64,000 bases of DNA from Paenibacillus lupini (GTDB lineage Bacteria; Bacillota; Bacilli; Paenibacillales; Paenibacillaceae). Every line of letters begins with the position of its first letter. Positions within the stretch are counted from its first letter, which is position 1. This document shows, in pieces, positions 51,381 to 61,344 of the stretch. The notes beneath the pieces were generated by a model, which saw only the letters and a program-made list of their open reading frames with translations, ran no database searches and was not told the DNA's origin. The stretch covers positions 558,001 through 622,000 of the forward strand of contig NZ_JAASRW010000002.1 of the NCBI RefSeq assembly GCF_011761355.1, written 5' to 3'. The position numbers were made by a program, and so were the translations under genes.

Positions 51381-52673
51381 ATGTCAGTATGGATTATTAA
51401 CGGTAACGTATGGGATAACGCTTCTGGAAGCTTGCAAAAGAAACATATCCGCCTTGAAGGCGAACAAATTGCAGAGATCGTAGACGGCTCTGTAACACCT
51501 GATACAGGATCTGCTGAAGTGATTGATGCGGCTGGGAAGCTGGTGTCGGCGGGCTTCATCGATATGCACGTCCATCTGCGTGACCCGGGCTTTGAATATA
51601 AAGAAGATATCGCGACAGGTACTAGATCGGCTGCTAAAGGCGGATTTACAACAATCGCTTGTATGCCGAACACCCGTCCTTCAGTAGATACGCCTGAAAC
51701 GGTGAAATACATTTTGGATAAGAACGCTACGGAAGGTGTAGTAAAAGTTCTTCCTTACGCGGCGATTACAAAGAACCAGCTCGGCCGCGAATTGACAGAC
51801 TTTGCTGCCTTGAAAGAAGCGGGAGCAATTGGCTTCACGGATGACGGTGTTGGTGTTCAAAGTGCGCAAATGATGAAGGACGCTATGGCACTGGCACAAT
51901 CGATGAATATGCCAATTATTGCACACTGCGAAGACAACACACTGGTTGAAGGCTTGTATGTAAGCGAAGGCGCCTTCGCCCGTAAGCATGGGCTGAAAGG
52001 CATTCCGAACGAATCGGAAGCGATTCATGTCGGCCGCGATGTTCTGTTGTCTGAAGCAACAGGCGTTCACTACCATGTATGCCATGTCAGCACGGAGCAA
52101 TCGGTTCGCTTGATCCGTCTTGCGAAGCAAATCGGTGTACGTGTAACAGCTGAGGTTTGTCCGCATCATCTGGTGCTGTCGGATGAAGATATTCCAGGCA
52201 TGGACTCGAATTGGAAAATGAACCCCCCGCTTCGTACTCCACGTGATGTAGAAGCAGTTATCGAGGCTCTTGAAGACGGCACGATCGATATGATCGTAAC
52301 GGACCATGCACCACACAGCGCGGAAGAGAAAGCTCGCGGCATGCAGCTCGCACCTTTTGGTATCGTAGGCTTCGAAACAGCTTTCCCGCTGCTCTACACG
52401 AAGTTCGTGCTGACAGGCAAATGGACGCTGGGCTTCCTGCTTGACCGCATGACAGGTGACCCTGCTCGCGTGTTTGGCCTTCCAACTGGTCGTCTGGAAC
52501 AAGGGGCACCAGCTGATATAACAATCGTCGATTTGGATAACGAGCGTGCGGTAGATCCTTCTACCTTCGCATCTAAGAGCAACAATACCCCGTTTGGCGG
52601 GTGGAAGCTGCAAGGCTGGACGGTAGCAACGATCGTTGACGGCAAAGTCGTATATAACGAATCCGCTAACTAA
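51381..52673 (+). CDS. pyrC: Dihydroorotase (type I)
   Basis: 430 residues. A zinc amidohydrolase that cyclises carbamoyl aspartate. The metal motif DMHVHLRDPGFEYKED, the later HCEDNTL, VCHVSTEQSVRL and TDHAPHSAEEK contain the histidines and catalytic aspartate. ATG 51381 is chosen because GGAAGGTG precedes it; the GTG at 51369 overlaps that site. Confidence 0.96.
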   Translation: MSVWIINGNVWDNASGSLQKKHIRLEGEQIAEIVDGSVTPDTGSAEVIDAAGKLVSAGFIDMHVHLRDPGFEYKEDIATGTRSAAKGGFTTIACMPNTRPSVDTPETVKYILDKNATEGVVKVLPYAAITKNQLGRELTDFAALKEAGAIGFTDDGVGVQSAQMMKDAMALAQSMNMPIIAHCEDNTLVEGLYVSEGAFARKHGLKGIPNESEAIHVGRDVLLSEATGVHYHVCHVSTEQSVRLIRLAKQIGVRVTAEVCPHHLVLSDEDIPGMDSNWKMNPPLRTPRDVEAVIEALEDGTIDMIVTDHAPHSAEEKARGMQLAPFGIVGFETAFPLLYTKFVLTGKWTLGFLLDRMTGDPARVFGLPTGRLEQGAPADITIVDLDNERAVDPSTFASKSNNTPFGGWKLQGWTVATIVDGKVVYNESAN

Positions 52674-52704
52674 TAGACAAACGAAGACCTGAGGAGTGAT
52701 ACGG

Positions 52705-53850
52705 ATGCAAGCAAGATTATTGTTGGAAGACGGAACATTGTTTACAGGACAATCTTTCGGCGCGGATACGCAAACGTTGGGAGAAGTTGTTTTTAATACA
52801 GGTATTACTGGTTACCAAGAAGTATTGTCCGATCCATCCTACTGTGGACAAATTGTAACAATGACTTACCCACTAATCGGCAACTACGGGATTTCCCGCG
52901 ATGACTTCGAATCGATCAGCCCAAGCATTCACGGTTTTGTAGTACGCCGTTATGAGCCGGTACCAAGCAACTGGCGTGCACAATATTCCCTTGGTGATCT
53001 GCTGAAGGAATACAACATTCCAGGTATTACTGGCATCGATACTCGTATGCTGACTCGTATTCTTCGTCAGCATGGTACGATGAAAGGCCTTCTGACTACA
53101 GGTAACGAGCGCATTGAAGAGCTTCAAGAGCGCATTGGTGCTTCTAGCCTGATGATCGATCAAGTAGCACGCACATCTACAAAATCCGTATTCTCAAGCC
53201 CAGGCTTTGGCGAGCGTATCGTACTCGTTGACTTCGGAGCGAAGAGCGGCATTTTGCGCGAGCTGACGAAACGTGGCTGCGACGTAGTAGTTGTTCCACA
53301 TAACACAACGGCTGAAGAGATCCGCCGATTGGCACCAGACGGCATTCAGCTGTCCAATGGCCCTGGGGATCCGAAAGATGTTCCTTACGCGGTAAAAATG
53401 ATCTCTGAGCTTCTCGGCGAGTTCCCGATCTTCGGCATCTGCCTTGGTCACCAACTGTTCGCACTGGCTTGCGGCGCAGATACAACAAAACTGAAATTCG
53501 GTCACCGTGGCGGCAACCATCCAGTTAAGGAGCTCGCTACAAACCGCTGCTACATCACTTCGCAGAACCATGGTTACACCGTTCTTGAAGATTCGATCAA
53601 CAGCACAGAGCTGTCGGTTACACATATCAACAACAATGATAAGACGATCGAAGGTCTGAAACATAACAAATACCCTGCATTCTCGGTACAATACCATCCG
53701 GAAGCAGCACCAGGTCCATTTGATTCCAGCTATCTGTTCGATGAATTCCTGGATATGATCCGCGAACACAAACAGAACAACCCGCAAAAACCACGTCAAG
53801 CTGTGCTGGCGGCAACATTGAAAGGAGAACTTCAATATGCCCAAAAATAA
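52705..53850 (+). CDS. carA: Carbamoyl-phosphate synthase small (glutaminase) subunit
   Basis: 381 residues (PyrAA of B. subtilis). The C-terminal class I glutamine amidotransferase has the nucleophile in [14 protein letters not shown] and the His/Glu pair in [13 protein letters not shown] 52705 follows GAGGAG. It overlaps carB by 14 bases, ensuring coupled synthesis of the two subunits. Confidence 0.96.
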   Translation: MQARLLLEDGTLFTGQSFGADTQTLGEVVFNTGITGYQEVLSDPSYCGQIVTMTYPLIGNYGISRDDFESISPSIHGFVVRRYEPVPSNWRAQYSLGDLLKEYNIPGITGIDTRMLTRILRQHGTMKGLLTTGNERIEELQERIGASSLMIDQVARTSTKSVFSSPGFGERIVLVDFGAKSGILRELTKRGCDVVVVPHNTTAEEIRRLAPDGIQLSNGPGDPKDVPYAVKMISELLGEFPIFGICLGHQLFALACGADTTKLKFGHRGGNHPVKELATNRCYITSQNHGYTVLEDSINSTELSVTHINNNDKTIEGLKHNKYPAFSVQYHPEAAPGPFDSSYLFDEFLDMIREHKQNNPQKPRQAVLAATLKGELQYAQK

Positions 53851-56800
53851 TGAACTCAAAAAAATTCTCGTTATCGGCTCCGGCCCGATTGTCATCGGAC
53901 AAGCGGCAGAGTTCGACTATGCTGGTACGCAAGCTTGCCAAGCGTTGAAAGAAGAAGGCTATGAAGTCGTTCTGATCAACAGCAACCCTGCAACAATCAT
54001 GACGGATACAAACATGGCTGATAAAGTATACATCGAGCCAATTACACTTGATTTCGTATCGCAAATCATTCGCCAAGAGCGTCCAGATGGCCTCTTGCCA
54101 ACACTTGGCGGCCAGACTGGTCTGAACATGGCCGTTGAACTGGCACGTGCAGGCGTTCTGGAAGCAGAGAACGTTAAGCTTCTTGGTACGCAGCTGACTG
54201 CTATCGAGAAAGCTGAAGACCGCGACTTGTTCCGCGACCTGATGCGTGAGCTGGAGCAGCCTGTACCAGAGAGCGTAATCGTAACAACGGTAGAAGAAGC
54301 AGTAACTTTTGCTAATGAAATCGGCTATCCAATTATCGTTCGTCCTGCCTATACACTTGGTGGTACTGGCGGCGGTATCTGTGGGAATGAAGAAGAGCTT
54401 CGTGAGACAGTTGCTTCAGGTATTCGTTACAGCCCGATCAGCCAATGCTTGATCGAGAAATCGATCGCAGGTTTGAAGGAAGTCGAATATGAAGTTATGC
54501 GTGATGCGAATGATAACTGTATCGTTGTCTGCAACATGGAAAACTTTGACCCGGTAGGCGTTCATACTGGCGACAGTATCGTAGTGGCTCCTTCTCAAAC
54601 GTTGTCCGACCGCGAGTATCAAATGCTTCGCTCGGCATCGCTGAAGATCATTCGCGCCCTGAACATCGAAGGCGGATGTAACGTTCAGTTCGCACTTGAT
54701 CCGTTTAGCTTCCAATACTATGTAATCGAAGTTAACCCACGTGTAAGCCGCTCGTCGGCGCTGGCATCGAAAGCGACTGGTTATCCAATCGCGAAGATGG
54801 CTGCGAAGATCGCAATCGGCTATACACTGGACGAACTTGTTAACCCGGTAACAGGTCAAACATACGCTATGTTTGAACCTACTCTTGACTATATCGTATC
54901 GAAAATCCCGCGCTGGCCGTTCGACAAGTTCGTTAACGCGAACCGTAAGCTCGGCACGCAAATGAAAGCTACAGGCGAAGTTATGGCTATCGGCCGTACT
55001 TTTGAAGAATCGATGCACAAAGCTGTTCGTTCGCTTGAGATCGGCGCACATCGTATTCACCTGAAGGAAGCTGTACTACTAGATGACGCTGTTCTGCAAA
55101 CACGTCTGGCTAAGCCGGATGACGAGCGTATGTTCCTTGTAGCGGAAGCATTCCGCCGTGGTTACAAGCTGCAAGATATTCAAGATTTGACGAAGATCGA
55201 CTGGTGGTTCCTGGACAAAATCCAAGGTATCGTTGAATTCGAAGATCAAATCCGCAGAGAAGTTGCCCTGTCACGTGAGACGCTATATGAAGCGAAGCGC
55301 AAAGGCTTCTCCGACCGTTCGATCGCTGAGATCCGTAAGGAAGGCTTCCCGAACGGCAGCCACACGAACGAGCATGACATTCGCGCGTTCCGTAAAGAGC
55401 TGGGCTTCAATCCGGTATACAAAATGGTAGATACTTGCGCCGCTGAGTTTGAAGCAACGACGCCTTACTACTACTCGACATATGAGACAGAGAATGAAGT
55501 AACTGAATCGAGCAAAGAGAAAGTACTCGTACTTGGTTCTGGTCCAATCCGTATCGGTCAAGGTATCGAGTTCGACTACTCGACTGTACATGCTGTATGG
55601 GCGATTCAAAACGCTGGTTACGAAGCGGTTATTATCAACAATAACCCTGAGACTGTATCGACGGACTTCAGCACATCTGATCGTCTGTACTTCGAGCCAT
55701 TGTTCTTCGAAGATGTAATGAACGTTATTGAGCAAGAGAAACCAATTGGTGTAATCGTTCAGTTCGGCGGCCAAACAGCAATCAATCTTGCTGCGCCACT
55801 TACAAAAGCTGGCGTACGCATTCTGGGCTCAAGCCTTGAGAGCATCGATGCAGCGGAAGACCGTAAGAAATTCGAAGCTTTGCTTCGCAGCTTAGATATT
55901 GCTCAGCCAGATGGCAGCACGGTTACTTCGGTTGACCAAGCGGTAGAAACAGCACAAAAACTTGGCTATCCTGTACTTGTTCGTCCTTCCTACGTCCTTG
56001 GCGGCCGTGCGATGGAGATCGTATACTCGGATGAAGAGCTTCTGAGCTACATGGAAGTAGCTGTGAAAATCAACCCAGAGCATCCGGTTCTGATTGACCG
56101 TTACATGCTGGGTAAAGAAGCGGAAGTTGACGCGATCTGCGACGGCGAGACAGTTCTGATCCCTGGTATTATGGAACATATCGAGCGCGCAGGCGTTCAC
56201 TCCGGTGACTCGATCGCGGTATATCCTCCGCAATCACTGTCCGACGATATCAAGAACCAGATCGTCGACATTACAATTAAAATCGCAAAAGCACTGAATG
56301 TTGTTGGTCTTGTAAATATCCAATTCGTTATCTTCAATGAAAAAGTATATGTAATCGAAGTTAACCCACGTTCGTCCCGTACGGTACCGTTCCTTAGCAA
56401 AGTAACGGATCTGCCGATGGCGAACCTCGCAACAAAAGCGATCCTTGGAACAAAGCTGGCTGACCTTGGTTATGTAGATGGCCTGTGGCGTGAAGACAGC
56501 TATGTATCGGTTAAAGTACCGGTATTCTCCTTCGCGAAGCTGCGCCGCGTTGACCCTACGCTGACTCCAGAGATGAAATCGACGGGTGAGGTTATGGGCC
56601 GCGACGAGAATTATGCGAAAGCTTTGTACAAAGGCTTGATCGGCGCAGGAATGAAAATTCCAATGTCCGGTGCCATCGTTGCAACAGTGGCTGACAAAGA
56701 TAAAGAAGAAGCGACTGAACTGCTTCGCGGCTTCTACGATCTGGGCTACAAAATTATTGCAACAGGCGGAACGGCTGATACGCTTGAAGCTACAGGCATG

Positions 56801-57055
56801 CGTGTAAGACGTGTGAACAAGCTGAGCGAAGGCGCTCCAAACATTCTTGACTTGATCCGTGAAGGTGAAGCACAATTCGTTGTGAATACCTTGACGAAGG
56901 GTAAAACACCTGAGCGTGACGGATTCCGTATCCGCCGTGAAGCAGTAGAGAACGGTGTTGTATGTATGACATCGCTTGATACGGTTCGCGCTTTGCTGAA
57001 GATGCTCGAGTCGATCAACTTCTCTTCGCGCCCTATGCCGGTGCTTCAGAAGTAA
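53837..57055 (+). CDS. carB: Carbamoyl-phosphate synthase large subunit
   Basis: 1072 residues (PyrAB). Two homologous ATP-grasp halves: the first starts [20 protein letters not shown], the second near residue 556 with [19 protein letters not shown]. Each has ATP-grasp signatures ending VIEVNPR. The C-terminal domain (about 940-1072, from [18 protein letters not shown]) is the allosteric MGS-like region where UMP and PRPP act. Codon use is strongly biased, as in highly expressed genes. A large hairpin follows before pyrF. Confidence 0.97.
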   Translation: MPKNNELKKILVIGSGPIVIGQAAEFDYAGTQACQALKEEGYEVVLINSNPATIMTDTNMADKVYIEPITLDFVSQIIRQERPDGLLPTLGGQTGLNMAVELARAGVLEAENVKLLGTQLTAIEKAEDRDLFRDLMRELEQPVPESVIVTTVEEAVTFANEIGYPIIVRPAYTLGGTGGGICGNEEELRETVASGIRYSPISQCLIEKSIAGLKEVEYEVMRDANDNCIVVCNMENFDPVGVHTGDSIVVAPSQTLSDREYQMLRSASLKIIRALNIEGGCNVQFALDPFSFQYYVIEVNPRVSRSSALASKATGYPIAKMAAKIAIGYTLDELVNPVTGQTYAMFEPTLDYIVSKIPRWPFDKFVNANRKLGTQMKATGEVMAIGRTFEESMHKAVRSLEIGAHRIHLKEAVLLDDAVLQTRLAKPDDERMFLVAEAFRRGYKLQDIQDLTKIDWWFLDKIQGIVEFEDQIRREVALSRETLYEAKRKGFSDRSIAEIRKEGFPNGSHTNEHDIRAFRKELGFNPVYKMVDTCAAEFEATTPYYYSTYETENEVTESSKEKVLVLGSGPIRIGQGIEFDYSTVHAVWAIQNAGYEAVIINNNPETVSTDFSTSDRLYFEPLFFEDVMNVIEQEKPIGVIVQFGGQTAINLAAPLTKAGVRILGSSLESIDAAEDRKKFEALLRSLDIAQPDGSTVTSVDQAVETAQKLGYPVLVRPSYVLGGRAMEIVYSDEELLSYMEVAVKINPEHPVLIDRYMLGKEAEVDAICDGETVLIPGIMEHIERAGVHSGDSIAVYPPQSLSDDIKNQIVDITIKIAKALNVVGLVNIQFVIFNEKVYVIEVNPRSSRTVPFLSKVTDLPMANLATKAILGTKLADLGYVDGLWREDSYVSVKVPVFSFAKLRRVDPTLTPEMKSTGEVMGRDENYAKALYKGLIGAGMKIPMSGAIVATVADKDKEEATELLRGFYDLGYKIIATGGTADTLEATGMRVRRVNKLSEGAPNILDLIREGEAQFVVNTLTKGKTPERDGFRIRREAVENGVVCMTSLDTVRALLKMLESINFSSRPMPVLQK

Positions 57056-57071
57056 TTGAATAGATGAAAGT

Positions 57072-57142
57072 ACGGCCAGCGCCGGTTACTTTCGGAGGAT
57101 GAAGCTTTGCTGCTTCAGTCTCCGAAGCCGGCGGATGGCCGT
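57072..57142 (+). other. Nested 71-base hairpin between carB and pyrF
   Basis: ACGGCCA (57072-57078), CGCCGG, TTCGGAG and GAAGC pair in order with GCTTC, CTCCGAA, CCGGCG and TGGCCGT (ends 57142). Four stems stack with small internal loops, followed by TTATTT. It may be a partial terminator or an mRNA processing site within the operon. Confidence 0.75.
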
Positions 57143-57179
57143 TTATTTCGACCTTAGAAGAGAAAGGGGACTTGGAGCG

Positions 57180-57905
57180 ATGAGTCTGACAAGAGAACAA
57201 GCGGCAGGAAAAGTAATGGTTGCTCTTGATTATGCGGATGCAGCTTCGGCTGAGCGGCTGCTGAGTGAACTAGAAGGCATTCCATGCTATATGAAGGTTG
57301 GCATGCAGCTCTTTTATGCAGCAGGACCTTCCTTCGTAGAAGGCTTGAAGAAACGTGGCTACCGTGTCTTCCTGGATGTGAAGATGCATGATATTCCGAA
57401 CACCGTCAAAGGCGGCTCAAATAGTGTAACGAAGCTGGGTGTCGATATGTTCAACGTCCACGCAGCTGGTGGAGCAGCGATGATGGAAGCAGCGGTAGAA
57501 GGCGCTGAAGCAGCTCTAACGAATGGTCAAGTTAGACCAACCATTATTGCCGTAACGCAGCTGACAAGTACAAGCGTACAGGTTCTAAATGATGAGATTG
57601 GTATTTCAGGCACAGTTGAGGAAGCCGTTGTCCGTTATGCGAAGCTGGCAAAGCAAGCAGGTCTTAATGGTGTTGTTGCTTCACCGCTTGAAGTAGAAAT
57701 CATTAAAGCTGCATGCGGCAAAGAATTCCAAACAGTAACACCGGGCATTCGTCCGACATGGGCGGCTGCGAATGATCAATCCCGCATTATGACTCCTCGT
57801 GAAGCCTTGCAGCAAGGCACCGACTATATGGTAATCGGCCGTCCGATTACAGCTGCGGCAAGCCCGCGTGAAGCATTGGAATCTATTATTGAGGAGCTGA
57901 TTTAG
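57180..57905 (+). CDS. pyrF: Orotidine 5'-phosphate decarboxylase
   Basis: 241 residues, TIM barrel. It converts OMP to UMP. The catalytic tetrad lies in LDVKMHDIPNTVKG (Lys-Asp); VTPGIRP and YMVIGRPIT form the phosphate site. ATG 57180 is used; the extended frame from 57099 runs through the hairpin and lacks family similarity. It lies two bases before pyrE. Confidence 0.96.
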   Translation: MSLTREQAAGKVMVALDYADAASAERLLSELEGIPCYMKVGMQLFYAAGPSFVEGLKKRGYRVFLDVKMHDIPNTVKGGSNSVTKLGVDMFNVHAAGGAAMMEAAVEGAEAALTNGQVRPTIIAVTQLTSTSVQVLNDEIGISGTVEEAVVRYAKLAKQAGLNGVVASPLEVEIIKAACGKEFQTVTPGIRPTWAAANDQSRIMTPREALQQGTDYMVIGRPITAAASPREALESIIEELI

Positions 57906-57907
57906 CT

Positions 57908-58555
57908 ATGAGTAAAGTAACATTAACTGATTTGCCTCGCGCAATCGCAACAAAATTGCTGGAGATCGAAGCGGTAGCGCTTCGTCCAAACGATCCGTTC
58001 ACATGGACATCCGGTATGAAATCACCGATTTATTGCGATAACCGTTTGACTATGACCTATCCAGAGATCCGCGATATGATCGCAGAAGGGTTCGCAACGG
58101 TTATCCGAGAGAACTATCCGGATGCAGAAGTAATCGCGGGCACTTCAACTGCCGGTATCCCGCATGCAGCTTGGGTAGCGCAAAAGCTTAATCTGCCAAT
58201 GGCTTACATTCGCGATAAAGCAAAAGGCCATGGCAAGCAAAACCAAATTGAAGGCCGCATTAACCCAGGACAAAAAGTTGTTGTTATCGAGGACTTGATC
58301 TCGACTGGCGGCAGCTCGCTGAAAGCTGGCCTTGCAGTACGTGAAGCAGGCGCGGAAGTATTGTCCGTTCTGGCGATCTTCACGTATCAATTCGAGAAAG
58401 CCTCTAACGCTTTCGCAGCGGAGAACATGCCGCTTGAAACGTTGTCGAACTATAGCGCGCTGATTGAAGCAGCTGTAGAGATTGGTAAAGTACAAAGCGA
58501 TGATATCGCGACGCTGCAAGCTTGGCGTGCCAATCCGGAAGAGTTCGGCAAATAG
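57908..58555 (+). CDS. pyrE: Orotate phosphoribosyltransferase
   Basis: 215 residues. It couples orotate to PRPP, giving OMP. The PRPP loop is VVVIEDLISTGGSS; FTWTSGMKSPIYCDNR binds orotate; KAKGHGKQNQIEG is the flexible catalytic loop. Last gene of the operon, closed by a terminator. pyrK and pyrD, which lie between carB and pyrF in B. subtilis, are absent. Confidence 0.96.
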   Translation: MSKVTLTDLPRAIATKLLEIEAVALRPNDPFTWTSGMKSPIYCDNRLTMTYPEIRDMIAEGFATVIRENYPDAEVIAGTSTAGIPHAAWVAQKLNLPMAYIRDKAKGHGKQNQIEGRINPGQKVVVIEDLISTGGSSLKAGLAVREAGAEVLSVLAIFTYQFEKASNAFAAENMPLETLSNYSALIEAAVEIGKVQSDDIATLQAWRANPEEFGK

Positions 58556-58570
58556 AAATAATGCTATAGA

Positions 58571-58604
58571 AAGAGCAAGTCCCTTGTGGACTTGCTCTTT
58601 TTTA
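58571..58604 (+). terminator. Intrinsic terminator of the pyr operon
   Basis: AAGAGCAAGTCC pairs with GGACTTGCTCTT, followed by TTTT. Confidence 0.92.
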
Positions 58605-58709
58605 ATTAAATTCGACACAGTTTTTAAAAAAATTGGTTATTCATTCTAATCGAATACCCCCTTTTTAACCGATATCATAATAGAGATGATGTTAAGGGGC
58701 GATTGGCAG

Positions 58710-60434
58710 ATGAGATTCAACTTAAAATGGAAACTGGCGTTAATTGGGGTGTTACCTCTCTTTTTCTATGTGTTTACCAGTACCTATTTATTGACCGAAC
58801 TTAAAAAAACGAATGAGACGATGTCACATGATGTATACGGTGTGTCTGCTCGCTCTGCTTCGCTTATTCTCAATGCGGATCGTGATTTGTATCAAGCCTT
58901 CTCGGCTTATCAATATTTGGCCTTAGGTAATTTAAATGAGGGCGGTAAGACGGAATGGAATAAAGTGCTTAATGAAAATTTGAAGGATGCAGCAGGCCGA
59001 GTGAATGAGGCTAAATCCATATTTGAAGCTAATAAACTGCTTGAGATCAAGGGAGAGGACGGCAGAACGATCGGGCAGCTTATCGAAGAGTTCAATACCG
59101 AATATGGTACATGGGCGGAAGTGGTAATCGGATCCATTCAGACAGGTAATGCCGTGGACAAAGATGCAGAGGTACGTGAGCAATTCGAGAAAGCTCGAGG
59201 TGGTTTGGACGATCTGAACAGCTTCCTCGAAAGCTCTGCTGATCAGCAAATAGCTGAAAGCAAGGAGCAGCTGAACTCAACGAAAAATAGCATTTACATT
59301 GGCATGAGTGTGGCTACTATTCTGCTGTCCTTACTTATCTATTTCTCGATTCGCAGCGTCATGCGGACAGTAAGAGCGGTCATGGTGAAAATGAAAATGG
59401 TAGCGGATGGTGATTTGACAGCTGAACGCAGCCTCAAACGCAGTAAGGACGAGCTAGGTGATATTTTACGCTCGGTTGATGATATGATCGACGTCTTGAA
59501 ACGACTCATTACCTCTATCGTATCAAGCGCAAAGGACGTTGGGAGCTCCACGACACAGTTAAACATTGTGTCTCAAGAATCGGCTTCCGCCTCGCAGCAT
59601 GTGGCGGCAAACATTCAAGAGGTGACGAGTGGTACCGAAGTTCAAGCACGCAGCGCAGAAGAAACAGCGAAGGCGATTGAAGAGATGGCCATCGGTATTC
59701 ATCGACTCGCTGAGAATACATCTGCTTCGGCTGAGCAGTCAGTCTCAACGGCAGCTGAAGCTGGTCAAGGGCAAGAATCACTTGAACGGCTGATTGAACA
59801 AATGGGAGAGGTTAAGGATGTCATTGCTCAGCTCTCGGACACTATTGAGACATTGGAAACCCGCTCACAGCAAATTGGCGCAATAGCCGAGAATATTACT
59901 GCATTCGCTAATCAGACGAATATTCTATCTCTTAATGCTTCTATTGAAGCGGCAAGAGCTGGTGAGCATGGACGTGGATTTGCCGTCGTTGCTGGTGAGA
60001 TCCGTAAGCTTGCTGCTAGTTCCCTGGAATCGGCGGATGGCATTCATCAGCTGGTGGCTGAGACTAGAGGAGAAATAACCGGTGCTTCAAGCTACATGGT
60101 GCGGACGCTGGAAGAAGTGCATCGCAGCAATAACCGGATAGAAGAGCTTCAGCAGAGCTTAGCAGTTATTGTGGCAGCAATTGATAATATGACTGAACAG
60201 CTGCAGGAAAATTCGGCCATTACGGAGCAAATGTCGGCCAGCTCCGAGCAGGTTAACGCCTCTATGGAGCAGTCGGCTTCTTCAGCCGCCGCTAACTTGG
60301 AGCGTACCGAGAGTGTTGCTGCGGCAACGGAAGAGCAGCTCGCGCTTATGGAGAGCATCGCTTCTGCTGCAAGCCAGTTGGATGGAGTCGCCCGTGAGCT
60401 AAATCAAGCTGTAAACACATTTAAAGTTAATTAA
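58710..60434 (+). CDS. Methyl-accepting chemotaxis protein
   Basis: 574 residues. A membrane helix (about 8-28), an extracellular four-helix-bundle-like sensor (about 29-190) and a second helix (about 196-216) come first. A HAMP domain (about 217-270) and the long signalling coiled coil follow. The hairpin tip is EAARAGEHGRGFAVVAGEIRKLA, where CheA and CheW bind. The ligand cannot be told. ATG 58710 gives a normal basic start before helix 1; AAGGGG lies about ten bases upstream. CCGATAT at 58669-58675 resembles a SigD -10, but the -35 distance is poor. A terminator follows, so it is monocistronic. Confidence 0.9.
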   Translation: MRFNLKWKLALIGVLPLFFYVFTSTYLLTELKKTNETMSHDVYGVSARSASLILNADRDLYQAFSAYQYLALGNLNEGGKTEWNKVLNENLKDAAGRVNEAKSIFEANKLLEIKGEDGRTIGQLIEEFNTEYGTWAEVVIGSIQTGNAVDKDAEVREQFEKARGGLDDLNSFLESSADQQIAESKEQLNSTKNSIYIGMSVATILLSLLIYFSIRSVMRTVRAVMVKMKMVADGDLTAERSLKRSKDELGDILRSVDDMIDVLKRLITSIVSSAKDVGSSTTQLNIVSQESASASQHVAANIQEVTSGTEVQARSAEETAKAIEEMAIGIHRLAENTSASAEQSVSTAAEAGQGQESLERLIEQMGEVKDVIAQLSDTIETLETRSQQIGAIAENITAFANQTNILSLNASIEAARAGEHGRGFAVVAGEIRKLAASSLESADGIHQLVAETRGEITGASSYMVRTLEEVHRSNNRIEELQQSLAVIVAAIDNMTEQLQENSAITEQMSASSEQVNASMEQSASSAAANLERTESVAAATEEQLALMESIASAASQLDGVARELNQAVNTFKVN

Positions 60435-60453
60435 AAAGTATAAAATGCAAGAG

Positions 60454-60510
60454 GCTTAGTTCTATTTCCGGAATTGATTAATGGGAAAAGAGCTAAGCTT
60501 TATTTATTTT
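60454..60510 (+). terminator. Intrinsic terminator of the chemoreceptor gene
   Basis: GCTTAG (60454-60459) with TCT and TTTCC pairs with GGGAA, AGA and CTAAGC (60493-60498), followed by TTTATTTATTTT. The in-frame ATG at 60481 is inside this hairpin, which argues against it as the start of the ABC ATPase. Confidence 0.7.
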
Positions 60511-60518
60511 AGAATAAA

Positions 60519-60546
60519 TTACAAATGTATTGGAACTTTTTATGAT
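60519..60546 (+). promoter_or_regulatory. Candidate promoter of the ABC export operon
   Basis: TTACAA (60519-60524), 16 bases, TATGAT (60541-60546). Confidence 0.45.
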
Positions 60547-60612
60547 CGTGCTGCGTCTATCCTGTTAGATGAGAATTATGAAAGAGAGATAGGGGAGGTA
60601 TCACATCCGTAC

Positions 60613-61344
60613 ATGGCGGCAACAGACAAGGAAGAACGAGTAGATGGAGGGCAGCAAGACGCACAATTACATAACACCAAGTTGCTGTCGGTAATTGACG
60701 TAGAGAGGACTTTCCAAGCCGGAGGAGCACCGCTGCGTGTTCTGAAGGGACTTCATATGGAGCTTAAGCATAACCAGCTTGTTATGCTTCGGGGCAGGTC
60801 GGGATCAGGGAAAACAACTCTACTTAACTGCCTAGGTGGCCTTGATACACCAAGCAAAGGTGAGATCTGGTTTAATGGAAGGGCCTTTCATAAGATGAGC
60901 GATAGCGAGCGTACGCTTATTCGACGTAAGGAAATGGGATTTATCTTCCAAGCGTTTGCATTAATGCCGCTTCTATCAGCTTGGGAGAACGTGGAGCTGT
61001 CTCTTCGGATGGCAGGAACGCCACGCTCCGAATGGAAGGAACGAGTTGCGTACTGCTTGGAATTAGTAGGCCTCGAGAAGCGGATGCATCACCGGCCATT
61101 TGAGTTGTCCGGCGGTGAGCAGCAGCGCGTTGCGATCGCGAAGGCGATTGCCCATAAACCAATTCTGCTTCTGGCGGATGAACCAACAGCCGAGCTGGAT
61201 ACGAACATGTCCGCTCAAATCATGGCGGTCTTTCAAAATATTATTCGCACCGAACAAGTGACTATCTGTATGACTACACACGATCCTACAATTTTGGAGG
61301 TTGCCGATCATGTCTATGAAATGGTGGACGGGAAATTTGTATAA
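60613..61344 (+). CDS. ABC transporter ATP-binding protein (MacB/LolD type)
   Basis: 243 residues from ATG 60613. Walker A is GRSGSGKTT, the Q-loop GFIFQAFALMP, the ABC signature LSGGEQQR, and Walker B LLLADEPTAELD, all in the LolD/MacB/FtsE layout. It powers the FtsX-like permease two genes on. GGGGAGG lies 14 bases before ATG 60613, a little far. The frame is open to ATG 60481, but that start lies within the terminator of the previous gene and would add about 44 unconserved residues. The 3' end overlaps the adaptor gene by 35 bases. Confidence 0.9.
   Translation: MAATDKEERVDGGQQDAQLHNTKLLSVIDVERTFQAGGAPLRVLKGLHMELKHNQLVMLRGRSGSGKTTLLNCLGGLDTPSKGEIWFNGRAFHKMSDSERTLIRRKEMGFIFQAFALMPLLSAWENVELSLRMAGTPRSEWKERVAYCLELVGLEKRMHHRPFELSGGEQQRVAIAKAIAHKPILLLADEPTAELDTNMSAQIMAVFQNIIRTEQVTICMTTHDPTILEVADHVYEMVDGKFV

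Noticed and set aside
57099..57179. Upstream start of pyrF
   Set aside because: The extra codons are translated from the nested hairpin and do not belong to the OMP decarboxylase fold.
58655..58675. SigD promoter of the chemoreceptor gene
   Set aside because: ACCGATAT resembles the -10, but the only TAA-type -35 is 17 rather than about 15 bases away and is a poor match.
60481..60612. N-terminal extension of the ABC ATPase from ATG 60481
   Set aside because: The ATG is within a terminator hairpin of the preceding gene, there is no good Shine-Dalgarno, and the residues have no ABC-family similarity.
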